From: Bradyrhizobium sp. SZCCHNS1050
GTDB taxonomy: Bacteria > Pseudomonadota > Alphaproteobacteria > Rhizobiales > Xanthobacteraceae
Direction: 5' to 3'
DNA: 64,000 nucleotides
Assembly (NCBI RefSeq): GCF_032484785.1
Contig: NZ_JAUETR010000001.1
Coordinates: forward strand, 124,001-188,000
The notes beneath the pieces were generated by a model. It made no database searches. It was given only the letters and a program-made list of their open reading frames with translations, and was not told the DNA's origin. The position numbers and the translations under genes were made by a program. Numbering within the stretch: position 1 is the stretch's first letter; every line of letters starts with the position of its first letter. Below, piece by piece: positions 36,609 through 45,627 of this stretch.

Positions 36609-37562
36609 ATGACAAGATCATCGCTGTTCCCCGGCTTCGACGGGTTGCTCACGCTCTCGCGCCGCGAGGGCGTCGACATCAAGCCCACTCTGCTGCGCGT
36701 GCTGACCGACCTCTATGTCCAGGCGAGCGCGCATTCCGCCGACGAGGAGCGGCAGTTCGTCGAATTGGCCTCCCGTCTGGTCGACGACGTCGACGATGCG
36801 ACCCGTGCGGCGGTGCGTGCGCGGCTGGCGATCTATCCGGCGACGCCGATCGAGATCCTGAACAAGCTGGGCTTGCGCCCGGCGCAGAGCGAGCCGGCGC
36901 CGCCGCTCGCCGGCCCCATTCCCGCATCGCTTCGCTCGTCGCCTCCGATCCCGCCGCGCGACGACGCGGCTTCCGGATTGTCGATGCAGCCGAAGGATGC
37001 CGCCGAGCTCAGCGAGATGTTCATGCGCGCCGCCTCGCACGAACGCATCGCCATCCTGCAGAACCTCGCCACCACGCCGCTGAGGCCCGCCGCGCCGACG
37101 CCGTTGCACCGCGCGGTGCATGCGATCGAGGCGCTGGAGATGGCCGCGTTCAACGCCGACGTCGAGACGTTCACGATCGAGCTCGGCGAGAGCCTGATCC
37201 TGCCCTCACGCATGACCCACGAGGTTGTCAACGATCCCCATGGCGAGCCGCTGGCCTGCGCCGCAAAGGCGCTCGGCATGCCGGCGCCGGTGTTCGAGCG
37301 CGTACTGCTGTTCCTCAAGCCCGAGATGGGCCAGTCCGTCCAGACCGTGTTTCGGCTGTCACGCTTCTACGAGCGGCTCAGCGAGCGCGCGGCGCTGATC
37401 ATGCTGGCGGCCTGGCGCGGCTCCGGGATGGCCGCGATCAGGGCCAAGCATCGCACGGCGCTCTATGACGACGAACGTCAGCACGTCCGTGGCAGCACGG
37501 CGCGGGCCGGCACCGCGACGAGGCCGATCGTGCGCACGGGGACCGATGGCTTCAAGCGCTGA
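36609..37562 (+). CDS. DUF2336 domain protein
   Basis: A 317-residue helical cytoplasmic protein. The N-terminal part (LTLSRREGVDIKPTLLRVLTD and AIYPATPIEILNKL) fits the DUF2336 helical-repeat family found in alphaproteobacteria. A Pro/Ser linker lies near residues 95-125, and a second helical region follows with LACAAKALGMPAPVFERVLLFL. Molecular role unknown. Two perfect CtrA boxes stand upstream, so cell-cycle-regulated expression is likely, and the nearby DivJ/PleC-type kinase strengthens that reading. Confidence 0.85.
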   Translation: MTRSSLFPGFDGLLTLSRREGVDIKPTLLRVLTDLYVQASAHSADEERQFVELASRLVDDVDDATRAAVRARLAIYPATPIEILNKLGLRPAQSEPAPPLAGPIPASLRSSPPIPPRDDAASGLSMQPKDAAELSEMFMRAASHERIAILQNLATTPLRPAAPTPLHRAVHAIEALEMAAFNADVETFTIELGESLILPSRMTHEVVNDPHGEPLACAAKALGMPAPVFERVLLFLKPEMGQSVQTVFRLSRFYERLSERAALIMLAAWRGSGMAAIRAKHRTALYDDERQHVRGSTARAGTATRPIVRTGTDGFKR

Positions 37563-37594
37563 CGCGCGATCGCTGTCCCGACTCTTAGCGATGA

Positions 37595-37945
37595 TCAGGG
37601 ACGCTCGCGCACGAGATCGAGAAAATGACGGCCCTGCCTGTCCTCGGTCTCGATGATCCAGGCGTCGGGATCGAAGCGCAGCTCCTTGACGAGCCGCTCC
37701 TCGATCTGCGCTTCCGCGATCGGTTGCGGCGATATCGGTACGAAGAAGCGGTCGATCGGCTGGCTGTCGTCATAGACGGTCTGCGGGGCGGGGACATAGA
37801 GCTGGGCCGTGCCATCCATCATTGCGACCTTGACGAAGACCGCGCCGGCTTCCTCCGCGCCACGGTGGCGGATCGCGCTGAACGCGCCGGCCGACTGGCA
37901 ACGCCGCAGATAGGCGCTCACCCAGATGCTGCTCTTCAATCGCAT
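37595..37945 (-). CDS. DUF1491 family protein
   Basis: A 116-residue protein. It opens MRLKSSIWVSAYLRRCQSAG and has GAVFVKVAMMDGTAQLYVPAP and RFDPDAWIIETEDRQGRHFLD, all typical of DUF1491. I use the ATG at 37945, since the earlier ATG at 37966 would add seven unmatched residues. It is the third gene of a minus-strand group with the PAS kinase and the peptidoglycan-binding protein. Function unknown. Confidence 0.9.
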   Translation of the reverse strand: MRLKSSIWVSAYLRRCQSAGAFSAIRHRGAEEAGAVFVKVAMMDGTAQLYVPAPQTVYDDSQPIDRFFVPISPQPIAEAQIEERLVKELRFDPDAWIIETEDRQGRHFLDLVRERP

Positions 37946-37995
37946 GATGGTTCGATGCAGGTGCAAGCGCGCTGCAAGTCGCAGCCGCCCCTGCT

Positions 37996-38682
37996 CTATT
38001 CGATCGGGTGACCGATGACAATCGCAAGCTCGCGCACCAGGCGGTCCGACACCTGGCCCGTTACCGGCAGCTTGCGCTCGCGCTCGAACTTCTGGATCGC
38101 GGCCAGGGTGTCGGAGCCGACCATCCCCGTCGGCTTCAACTGGCCATAGCCGTATTCGGTCAGCGCACGCTGGACCGCGGCGACACGACGGACATTGCCG
38201 CCCTGCTGCGTCGGTTGCGGACGCGGCACGTTGCCCTGACCGCCGCTGACCGAGCGGACGAGATCGGCCAGAGGATCGGCATATTTCTGATCCGGACGCG
38301 GCTCGGTGGCGCGCTGCTCGACCGCCCTCTGCTCCGCCGCCCTGGTTTCGGCGGGCCGCGTCTCGATCACCTTCGGATCCAACGGCGAGATGTCCATCGG
38401 CCGGGGCCGCGGCAGCGGATTGGAGCTCGTCAGATGGGGCGGAATGGTCACAATCGACCCGAACATCGGCGCCGGATGCGGTCCCGATTGCAGGAACAAG
38501 GCATTGACGATGATGGCGCTGCCAGCCGCGCAGGCCAGCAGGCCCGCAAACAGATCCTTCGGACTGTACAGCATGGCCCGCAGCAGCCAGCCGCGCCCCT
38601 CCGCCACGTCGACGACGGCCGCAGCGGCGCGCTTGCGACGGCGCGGCGGCGCCGGATCATCCTCTGCAGCTCGTCTAGGCAC
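37996..38682 (-). CDS. Peptidoglycan-binding domain membrane protein
   Basis: A 228-residue bitopic protein. The cytoplasmic N-terminus is Arg/Ala-rich. One membrane helix lies at about 45-65 (LFAGLLACAAGSAIIVNALF). A Pro/Glu-rich linker follows (RPAETRAAEQRAVEQRATEP). The C-terminal PG_binding_1-type domain (about 165-225) has VQRALTEYGYGQLKPTGMVG and AIQKFERERKLPVTG. It overlaps the end of the kinase gene by eight bases and so is translationally coupled to it. It probably links the cell wall to the kinase's pathway; that is inference. Confidence 0.9.
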   Translation of the reverse strand: MPRRAAEDDPAPPRRRKRAAAAVVDVAEGRGWLLRAMLYSPKDLFAGLLACAAGSAIIVNALFLQSGPHPAPMFGSIVTIPPHLTSSNPLPRPRPMDISPLDPKVIETRPAETRAAEQRAVEQRATEPRPDQKYADPLADLVRSVSGGQGNVPRPQPTQQGGNVRRVAAVQRALTEYGYGQLKPTGMVGSDTLAAIQKFERERKLPVTGQVSDRLVRELAIVIGHPIE

Positions 38683-40507
38683 TCTTCTTCACCTGCATGA
38701 CCTGCCCTGGCTGGGCGGAGCGCGAGGGTGACAGCGGCGTGACGGTGGCGCCCGCAGCGGCCTCGGCCACGAAGTTGATCGGCAGCGCGATCGTGACCGT
38801 GGTCCCCTCGTCGATCTTGCTTTCTATCGACATTTCGCCGCCGTGCAAGGTCACGAGGCTCTTGACGATCGAGAGCCCGAGGCCGGTTCCCTCGTGACGG
38901 CGCTGGTAGGTCTTGCCGGCCTGGAAGAACGGATCGCCGATGCGCTTGAGATCATCGGCGGCGATGCCGACGCCGGTGTCGGTGATTCGCAGCAGCAGGC
39001 GCGCGCCGTCGACGCCCGCCGAGACTGTGACATGGCCGCCGCGCTCGGTGAACTTGATGGCATTGGAGACGAGGTTGAGCACGATCTGCTTGAAGGCGCG
39101 CGGATCACCGGTGACCATCGGCAGGTCCTGCGGCACGTCGGCCGACAGATCGACACCGTTCTCGCGCGCCCGCAGCGCCAGCAGGTTGCAGCAATTGATA
39201 AGCGCCACTCGCGGCGCAAACGGCTCCGGCGTCAGCTCGAAATTGCCGGACTCCATCTTCGACATGTCGAGGATGCCGTTCACGACCGACAGCAGATGCT
39301 GGCCGGAATCATTGATGAGCTGCGCATATTCGCGGCGCCGCGCCGCGTTCAGCACCAGCACCTGCTCCTGCATCAGCATCTCGGAGAAGCCGATGATGGC
39401 GTTCAAGGGCGTGCGCAGCTCGTGGCTCATGGTGGCGAGGAATCGCGTCTTCGCGGCGTCGGCGCGCTCGGCGGCGCTGCGCGCCAATTCGAGCGCCTGC
39501 TCCTGCAGCTTGCGATCGGTGACGTCGCGCATGACCGCGACCACCTCCTGCTCCGACCCGCCCGGCGCCACGCCGATGCGGTCGAGCGGGCGGCAACGCA
39601 TTTCGACCCAGATGAAATCGACCGGATGATGAAAGGCGCGGCCCTCGCCCGGCGCATCGCGGCGCAGGCGGAACTCGACACTCGAGGCTTCGCTGCCGCC
39701 CGCCGCTTCCGACAGCGCCGTGAGATAGGCCGGCCGGTCGGCGACATGGACCCGTTCGAACAGGCCGTGGCCGTGCAGCTGCGCGACCGGCGCGCCGAGC
39801 AGCGTCTCGGCCGCCGGCGAGATGAACATGACCGCGCCGTTGCGGCGGTGACGGGAGATCACGTCGCTCATATTGCGCGCGAGCAGGCGATAGCGCTCCT
39901 CCTCCATCGACAGCAGCGTCACGCTGGTGCGCGCGAGCGTGTCGGCGGCAAACGCGAGCACGGCCGCATAGAGCGTGGCTGAGGCGACGCCGAACGCGAG
40001 CAGCCCGGTGCGCAAGGCGGGGTTGGTCTCGGGCTTCGGCAGCCAGCCGAAATGACCGATGAGGATCAGCAGCAGCGCGCAGCACAGTGCGAGCCCCGCG
40101 GAGAACACGACGACGCGGCGCGAGGCCGAGAACGAGGCTTCCAGGGGGACGACGATCAGCCACACCGCGGCAAAGGATTCGATGCCGCCGGTCTCGATCG
40201 ACACCGCCATGATCAGCGCCGACAGTGCCAGCGACGACAGCGCGCAGGCGCTCTCGTAGCGGCCGGTGCGCGACAGATACCAGGACAGCAGAATGGGCGC
40301 GATCAGCCAGGACAGCGCGCCGACCTCGAGCGCGCTCGGCGCACCGCGCATCGCGAGAAAGGCAGGAAACACGGCGAAGGCGGCGAGGCTGCCCAGCAGG
40401 CGCGGCGCGATGAAGGCGCGATGGCGCGCGCGCGTCATCGCATCAGTTCGAGCCGATGGATGCAATAACGCATCGAGACAATCGCGGATGATACTCAACA
40501 CACTCAC
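38675..40507 (-). CDS. PAS-domain sensor histidine kinase, DivJ/PleC type
   Basis: A 610-residue membrane kinase. About six membrane helices occupy residues 36-190. A PAS domain lies at about 205-330 (MSDVISRHRRNGAVMFISPA). Phosphoacceptor His362 is in ATMSHELRTPLNAIIGFSEM, the form typical of the DivJ/PleC/PdhS group. N-box QIVLNLVSNAIKFT, G1 DTGVGIAADD and G2 GTGLGLSIVKSL are intact, with no receiver domain. Membrane-PAS-kinase order is that of DivJ, but orthology is not proven. The start is a GTG at 40507. A one-mismatch CtrA box lies about 90 bases upstream. It heads the operon with the peptidoglycan-binding and DUF1491 genes. Confidence 0.9.
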   Translation of the reverse strand: MSVLSIIRDCLDALLHPSARTDAMTRARHRAFIAPRLLGSLAAFAVFPAFLAMRGAPSALEVGALSWLIAPILLSWYLSRTGRYESACALSSLALSALIMAVSIETGGIESFAAVWLIVVPLEASFSASRRVVVFSAGLALCCALLLILIGHFGWLPKPETNPALRTGLLAFGVASATLYAAVLAFAADTLARTSVTLLSMEEERYRLLARNMSDVISRHRRNGAVMFISPAAETLLGAPVAQLHGHGLFERVHVADRPAYLTALSEAAGGSEASSVEFRLRRDAPGEGRAFHHPVDFIWVEMRCRPLDRIGVAPGGSEQEVVAVMRDVTDRKLQEQALELARSAAERADAAKTRFLATMSHELRTPLNAIIGFSEMLMQEQVLVLNAARRREYAQLINDSGQHLLSVVNGILDMSKMESGNFELTPEPFAPRVALINCCNLLALRARENGVDLSADVPQDLPMVTGDPRAFKQIVLNLVSNAIKFTERGGHVTVSAGVDGARLLLRITDTGVGIAADDLKRIGDPFFQAGKTYQRRHEGTGLGLSIVKSLVTLHGGEMSIESKIDEGTTVTIALPINFVAEAAAGATVTPLSPSRSAQPGQVMQVKKSA

Positions 40508-40889
40508 GGCTCTCGCGCCTCGGCCTGTCGGTGGTTCTCACAAAGAGAACGCGCCGGGACGCCCCCTGTCGTCGGAAGTCACCGTGTCAGACTCGCATTA
40601 AGCGAACGCTAAGGGCCAGACTGCGGTGAGCCCGCCATTCGGCCGGGATGGTGAATGCATCGTTTCCGGCCGGGCCTGCGGTTGCGAAAGCGGCGCGATC
40701 TACAGCCGGTTGCACGGCGCGTGCGCCCGGCGCCAATGAAAAATTTACTCCGAAAAAAATCCAGCGCCCGACTTCGCGAAATCTCAACCAATTAAGCCCA
40801 ATGCAAGCAGTCGCGACATAGAACAATCAGCTGCGATCCCGTTGCGCGACTTGAGCACGCGAGATCAGCAGCACGGTCGGGGTTGCGTG
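40508..40889. other. Divergent intergenic region, kinase and DUF5330 genes
   Basis: 382 bases with no convincing gene. It carries the CtrA-like site at 40598-40612 and an A-rich stretch (about 40736-40760). The promoters of both flanking genes must lie here. Confidence 0.45.
40598..40612. promoter_or_regulatory. CtrA-like box upstream of PAS kinase gene
   Basis: TTAAGCGAACGCTAA on the plus strand is TTAG-N7-TTAA when read towards the kinase gene, one mismatch from the CtrA consensus. It also contains the inverted repeat TTAAGCG/CGCTAA. Position is about 90 bases upstream of the kinase start. Confidence 0.4.
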
Positions 40890-41351
40890 ATGTTCTTTCT
40901 GCTTCGGATGGCATTCTGGCTCGGACTCGTGCTGGTGCTGCTGCCGCGCGAGAAGAGCCCGGACGCCGACAAGCTGCCGCAGATCAATGCGCACGAAGCC
41001 GTGCAGGCCGCGACCGCGGCCGTCTCCGACATGAGCCAGTTCTGCAAGCGCCAGCCGCAGGCCTGCGAGGTCGGCGGCCAGGCCGCGACCGTAATCGGCC
41101 ACCGCGCCCAGGAAGGCGCGCGCAAGATCTACCAGATCATCACCGACAAGTCCGACGCCGCGGAGAAGCCGGCCGGCGCCGACAAGTTCATCGGCCCGGT
41201 GAAGCCGGCCAGTCTCGACAAGCGCGGCAACGATCACACCGGCTCGATCGACGCCCCCGTGCTCGAGGAGATTCCGCCGGGTGACGCGCCGGCCGATACG
41301 CTCTCGGCCGACGATCTCGCCGCCGAATGGCATCTGCCGCCGACGCCCTGA
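40890..41351 (+). CDS. DUF5330-type exported or anchored protein
   Basis: A 153-residue protein starting MFFLLRMAFWLGLVLVLLP, an N-terminal hydrophobic helix that serves as anchor or signal. A helical periplasmic part with one cysteine pair follows (MSQFCKRQPQACEVGGQAAT, consistent with a disulfide). The end is a Pro/Asp-rich tail. The pattern matches the DUF5330 family of rhizobia. I use the ATG at 40890. The upstream frame from 40842 adds a polar stretch that would spoil the signal. sufE follows 74 bases downstream. Confidence 0.85.
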   Translation: MFFLLRMAFWLGLVLVLLPREKSPDADKLPQINAHEAVQAATAAVSDMSQFCKRQPQACEVGGQAATVIGHRAQEGARKIYQIITDKSDAAEKPAGADKFIGPVKPASLDKRGNDHTGSIDAPVLEEIPPGDAPADTLSADDLAAEWHLPPTP

Positions 41352-41425
41352 AGCGACGGAACCGACTGTCGCTTTCGTCCTCCCGAACGCCTATATGAAG
41401 GCCGACATCGGGACCGAAGAGCATC

Positions 41426-41851
41426 ATGACGATCGACGACATCCGCGACAATTTCGCCCTGCTGGACGACTGGGACGACCGCTACCGCTACGTGATCGAG
41501 CTCGGCCGCACCCTGGCGCCGATGCCAGAGGACGAGCACTCCGCCGCGAACAAGGTGCAGGGCTGCGCCAGCCAGGTCTGGCTGTCGAAGCACGTCGATC
41601 ACAGCGGCGCCGTGCCCGTGCTGAACTATCTCGGCGACAGCGACGCCCACATCGTTCGTGGTCTGATCGCAATTCTGCTGACGCTGTATTCCGGGCGGAC
41701 TCCGCAGGAGATCATGACCATCGATGCGCCCGCGGTGTTCGACGAACTCGGGTTCCGCGAGCATCTGACGCCGCAGCGCTCCAACGGCCTGCGCTCGATG
41801 GTCGAGCGCATCCGCGCCGACGCTCGCGAGGCGCTCGCCACGGCGTCCTGA
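41426..41851 (+). CDS. sufE: Cysteine desulfuration protein SufE
   Basis: A 141-residue sulfur-acceptor protein that takes persulfide sulfur from SufS and passes it to the SufBCD scaffold for Fe-S assembly. The active cysteine is Cys47 in NKVQGCASQVWL. Other family residues are DDWDDRYRYVIELGR and a conserved GLRSMVERIR helix at the end. Length is typical. No other suf genes are adjacent; stand-alone sufE is common in rhizobia. It converges with mucR, with only nine bases between the two stop codons. Confidence 0.96.
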   Translation: MTIDDIRDNFALLDDWDDRYRYVIELGRTLAPMPEDEHSAANKVQGCASQVWLSKHVDHSGAVPVLNYLGDSDAHIVRGLIAILLTLYSGRTPQEIMTIDAPAVFDELGFREHLTPQRSNGLRSMVERIRADAREALATAS

Positions 41852-41860
41852 TCGGTTCGG

Positions 41861-42277
41861 CTACTTCTCCCGCTCGGGCCGCTGCTGGCCCAGGCCCATC
41901 TTCTTGGCGAGCTGCGAGCGGGTGACCGCGTAGTTCGGTGCCACCATCGGATAGTCCGGCGGCAGGTTCCATTTGTCGCGATATTGTTCCGGCGTCATGT
42001 TGTACTGCGTGCGCAGATGTCGCCGCAGCGACTTGAAGCGCTTGCCGTCCTCGAGACAGACCAGATAGTCCGGGTGAATCGATTTCTTCACCGGGACCGC
42101 TGGCCGCGCCGGCTCCGGCGCGGGCTCGCTTCGTCCCGCTGCGACCCGCGTCAGCGCCGCATGCACCTGGCTGATCAGAGAGGGAATCTCCGCCGCCGGT
42201 GTCGGGTTGTTGCTGAGATAGGCCGACACGATGTCGGCCGTCAGATCGATAAAGCTCTTGCCGACCGCTTCGGTCAT
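41861..42277 (-). CDS. mucR: MucR/Ros-family transcriptional regulator
   Basis: A 138-residue regulator of the Ros/MucR family, which controls exopolysaccharide, motility and cell-cycle genes and can compact DNA. The N-terminal helix ([17 protein letters not shown]) is the oligomerisation region. The C-terminal zinc-finger-like domain reads [20 protein letters not shown], then [18 protein letters not shown]. Cys74 and His87 are kept, while the second cysteine is Asp77 (CxxD) and the final histidine region reads TQYN. I use the ATG at 42277; the longer frame upstream is not protein-like. An inverted repeat lies upstream at 42422-42440. Confidence 0.93.
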   Translation of the reverse strand: MTEAVGKSFIDLTADIVSAYLSNNPTPAAEIPSLISQVHAALTRVAAGRSEPAPEPARPAVPVKKSIHPDYLVCLEDGKRFKSLRRHLRTQYNMTPEQYRDKWNLPPDYPMVAPNYAVTRSQLAKKMGLGQQRPEREK

Positions 42278-42421
42278 CGAACCCTCATCCCGCTCCGCCC
42301 TGCGACCGTCGATCGCAAAGTATCCCTCGATCGCAAGTATCACTCGCGCCGAGTGGCAGCGTTGTCTCGCGATTCTGCAAGCAATATGGGCAAATGACTG
42401 GCAAAATAACAAGATAGTGAG

Positions 42422-42440
42422 GACTTCTTCTTGAGAAGTC
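42422..42440. promoter_or_regulatory. Inverted repeat upstream of mucR
   Basis: GACTTCT-N5-AGAAGTC in an AT-rich stretch (42365-42430), 145 bases upstream of mucR and 68 bases after the next gene's stop. MucR proteins are often autoregulated through AT-rich upstream DNA, so this may be an operator. A short terminator stem for the gene at 42508 is the alternative. Confidence 0.35.
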
Positions 42441-42507
42441 TGTCACCCGCCAAGTACTGCGTACCGTACGCCAGCCGAATTCAACCTGACCGTGTGATCC
42501 GGCCGCG

Positions 42508-43437
42508 TCAGGTCCGGCCTTCGAGATGGGTGCGCAGCTCGTCGATCGACGCAAAGCGCATCATCCCTTCGGGCATCTGCGCCTCGATCGAGCCGTCGGA
42601 ATAGAGCGAATAGGCCATCCCATCCACCACACCCGACTTGACGATGCTGACGGCCGGCGCGTCCAGGTCCTTCGGCTCAGGCAGCGGCGGGGTTGGCTCG
42701 GGTTCGACGAAGGCCGGCGCGGCCCGCGCCAAGCGCCGCGGGAACGGCGGGCGCAGAGGCTCCGGCGTCCGCTCCGGTCGAGACCAGCCGTCCGACGGGC
42801 CCGACTCGGTCGCGGCAGGCTCGTCCAGCGGCATGGGCGGCGGTGCGCCGAGGGGCGGTGACCGGAAATCCGTCGGCAACGGCTCGGCGCCGCGCTTCTC
42901 CGCGCGCTCCCGTTCCCGCCGCGACGACGACGCAAACAGCAGGTTGCGCTTGGGCCGCTCGGCGGGTTCGGCTGGCGGCTCGTCCGGCGCCGGCAAGGGC
43001 TCGGAGGCGCGCAGCGAGCCTGACAAAGGAGACGAGGACAGAGGCGACGACGACAACCCCGAGGACAGGGGAGACGACAGGTCCGGCATGCGGGGACGCG
43101 GACGTGGCGAGCCCCCCTCGCGCCAGACGTCCTCCGTCGGCGGCACCGGGGCGGTCTCAAAGTCGGTCTTGCTGGCGCCGAGCGGGAGCTGCAGAGGCTT
43201 GGCCTCGGACTCGGCGCCCGGACCCGACCTCAGCCGGCTCGAAATCACCTTCAGCTCGCTGAGGACGGCCGCCAGTCCGAACAGGATCAGCCCGCTGCAG
43301 ACGCCAAGGGTCCCCGACAGGATCAGCGTATTGCCGACGCTGAACTCCTTGACCGGAATTCCCCAGGCGATCGCCCCGAGCCCGGCCAACACGGCGAGGG
43401 CTCCGGCGGCCAACATTGCACTCATCATCGAACTCAT
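42508..43437 (-). CDS. Membrane protein with proline-rich linker
   Basis: A 309-residue protein. Two membrane helices lie near the N-terminus (about 5-25 and 36-60). A low-complexity linker of about 170 residues follows, rich in Pro/Ser/Arg/Glu (PDLSSPLSSGLSSSPLSSSP). A small conserved-looking C-terminal domain closes it (about 262-309, VVDGMAYSLYSDGSIEAQM). The short C-terminal domain is probably the functional unit, presented in the cytoplasm. Family not recognised. Clean frame, sensible start and strong terminal conservation pattern support it as real. Confidence 0.75.
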   Translation of the reverse strand: MSSMMSAMLAAGALAVLAGLGAIAWGIPVKEFSVGNTLILSGTLGVCSGLILFGLAAVLSELKVISSRLRSGPGAESEAKPLQLPLGASKTDFETAPVPPTEDVWREGGSPRPRPRMPDLSSPLSSGLSSSPLSSSPLSGSLRASEPLPAPDEPPAEPAERPKRNLLFASSSRRERERAEKRGAEPLPTDFRSPPLGAPPPMPLDEPAATESGPSDGWSRPERTPEPLRPPFPRRLARAAPAFVEPEPTPPLPEPKDLDAPAVSIVKSGVVDGMAYSLYSDGSIEAQMPEGMMRFASIDELRTHLEGRT

Positions 43438-43869
43438 CCCCTAATGCGCCGGTTCCGGACGGTGTCCCGACCGAAATCACATTAGATAGCTGCGGTTGCG
43501 CGCGTCCTTGAATCCGGTTTCTAGTCCAAATCCGCGACAATTTGCAGCGGAAGTTCGGCCAATCCTGCTGAAGTTCTCGTCCGCCGTGCAGCCATCGTCA
43601 TGATGTCGCCACAATATACATCGGCCAACCCTCGGCATTCATTGAGGTTCCTCCCGGGCTCTTCCGGCCCCTGTGGTTCAGCGGGCGTTCATTTGACTGT
43701 GCCAATATGGCGCTCAGCAGCCGAAATTCGGGTCCCCGCTGCGCTGCGAGAAGCATACCTTCCCATAATTCCGACACCTCGGAAGCCGGGACGCGCTATA
43801 CGGAGGCGGGGAACACAGGCCTGAAACGCGGAAGCGGGGTCGCCAGGGGACGCCGGGTCACACTCAGCC
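43438..43869. other. Intergenic region ahead of glycosyltransferase gene
   Basis: 432 bases, no convincing gene. The short frame 43600-43824 lacks a ribosome-binding site and any recognisable fold. The promoter of the glycosyltransferase gene was not resolved. Confidence 0.45.
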
Positions 43870-45522
43870 ATGACAACGATAACCACTTCGGTTCTTGAGA
43901 CCCCGACGCGGCGGTCCCTCGAGCGGACGTATGACGATCTTGCACTGTTCGTGCTTGCCGCGGTCGCGGTGGTGGCCGGACTGACCTTCCGGGATTACGG
44001 CCTCGGCTGGGACGATTACACCCATGCCGAATATGCCGATCTGTTGCTGCGCATGTACGGCTCCGGTTTCAGGGACCAGGCGGCGCTGTCGTTCGCCAAC
44101 CTGTATATGTACGGTGGCGGCTTCGACATGGTTGCAGCCCTGCTGCACAAGATCCTGCCGCTGGAATTGTTCGAGACGCGCCGGCTGGTCGGGGCCGTCG
44201 TCGGGCTGATCGGCCTTGGCGTGACCTGGCGCCTGGCGCGTCGCATCGGCGGTCCGGTGGCCGGCCTCGCCGCGCTGCTGCTGCTGGCGCTGTGCCCGAT
44301 CTTCTACGGCCACATGTTCATGAACCCGAAGGACGCCCCCTTCGCGGTCGCCATGGTGGTGCTGCTGATGGGTCTCGTGCGCCTTGCCGAGGAGTACCCC
44401 TACCCCTCGCCGCGCACCATCCTGATCCTCGGCCTCGGCTCCGGCTTTTCGATCGGCTCCCGCATCCTGGGCGGCATGGCTGTCGTCTATGCGATGGTCG
44501 GCTTCATGCCGCTGTTCTTGGAGGAGTACCGCACGCAAGGGCCGCGCGAGACGATCCGCCGCTTCGCCCACGTGCTCTATGTGCTGATCCCCGGCCTGAT
44601 CCTGGGCTACCTGATCATGGGGCTGATCTGGCCCTGGTCGATCATCGAACCGGCCAACCCGTTCCGGGCCCTGACCTATTTCTCGCACTTCTTCGAGAAG
44701 CCGTGGAAGGAGATGTTCGACGGGGCGCTGGTCTCGGTGCCGGACATGCCCTGGTCGTATTTGCCGACGCTGTTCGCGCTGCAACTGCCCGAACTGATGA
44801 TCGCGCTGTTCGTCGCCGGCGTCGTGGCCTCGATCATGTCGCTGTCGCGGCCCGACGTGCCGGCGCGCCGGAAGAGCATCCTGCTGATGCTGACGCTGGC
44901 GGCGACGCTGCCGATCCTGATCGCGATCGTCAAACGCCCGGCGCTCTACAACGGCATCCGCCACTTCGTGTTCGTGATCCCGCCGATGGCGCTGCTCGGC
45001 GGCATCGCCTTCTCCTGGCTGCTGTCGTGGCTCAACGCCGACGAACGCCGCAGCTGGCAGCCGGTGGCAATCGCCGCGTTCTGCTTCGGCCTGCTGCTGC
45101 CGCTGGCGGAGATGATCCGGCTGCATCCCTATCAGTACACCCACTTCAACTTCATCGCCGGCACCGTGCGCGAGGCCGACACCCGATTCATGCTCGACTA
45201 TTGGGGGCTGGCGCTGAAGCAGGCCTCCGACGGGCTGAAGGAGCAGCTCGACGAGCGCCAGGAGGTGCCGCCGATCGGGCACAAATGGAAGGTCGCGGTC
45301 TGCGGCCCGCAGCGGCCGGCCCAGGTCGCGCTCGGCCCCGATTTCACCATCGGCTGGGACAGCCACGCGGCCGACTTCGCCATGACGCTCGGCGAGTTCT
45401 ACTGCAAGGGACTGACTGCCCCTGTCATGGTCGAGATCAAGCGCGACGACGTCGTGTTCGCCCGGGTCTACGACATCCGCGGCCGCAGCATCTCCAGCCT
45501 GCTGTCGATCCCGGCGCCGTGA
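43870..45522 (+). CDS. GT-C fold glycosyltransferase, GT39-like membrane protein
   Basis: A 550-residue polytopic membrane enzyme with about 10-11 helices. The first loop has the acidic motif GLGWDDYTHAEYADLL, expected for polyprenyl-phosphate-sugar dependent GT-C enzymes. ILPLELFETRRLVGAVVGLI and GLAALLLLALCPIFYGHMF fit the ArnT/GT39/RgtA-like group. The last 90 residues form a soluble periplasmic-looking domain. It probably adds a sugar to a lipid or protein in the periplasm, but acceptor and sugar are unknown. It stands alone in its transcript. Confidence 0.85.
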   Translation: MTTITTSVLETPTRRSLERTYDDLALFVLAAVAVVAGLTFRDYGLGWDDYTHAEYADLLLRMYGSGFRDQAALSFANLYMYGGGFDMVAALLHKILPLELFETRRLVGAVVGLIGLGVTWRLARRIGGPVAGLAALLLLALCPIFYGHMFMNPKDAPFAVAMVVLLMGLVRLAEEYPYPSPRTILILGLGSGFSIGSRILGGMAVVYAMVGFMPLFLEEYRTQGPRETIRRFAHVLYVLIPGLILGYLIMGLIWPWSIIEPANPFRALTYFSHFFEKPWKEMFDGALVSVPDMPWSYLPTLFALQLPELMIALFVAGVVASIMSLSRPDVPARRKSILLMLTLAATLPILIAIVKRPALYNGIRHFVFVIPPMALLGGIAFSWLLSWLNADERRSWQPVAIAAFCFGLLLPLAEMIRLHPYQYTHFNFIAGTVREADTRFMLDYWGLALKQASDGLKEQLDERQEVPPIGHKWKVAVCGPQRPAQVALGPDFTIGWDSHAADFAMTLGEFYCKGLTAPVMVEIKRDDVVFARVYDIRGRSISSLLSIPAP

Positions 45523-45627
45523 GCGGCCTGCTCAGCCGCGCGACATGACTGCTCCCCCTGCCCCGCGCCTTGTCGCGCGGCGGCGGGCCGCCTAGGCTCG
45601 GGTCAGCCCTGGAAATCGGAGAATGCC

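Noticed and set aside
43600..43824. Small plus-strand frame in the gap before the glycosyltransferase gene
   Set aside because: No ribosome-binding site, Arg/Pro-rich random composition and no family resemblance.
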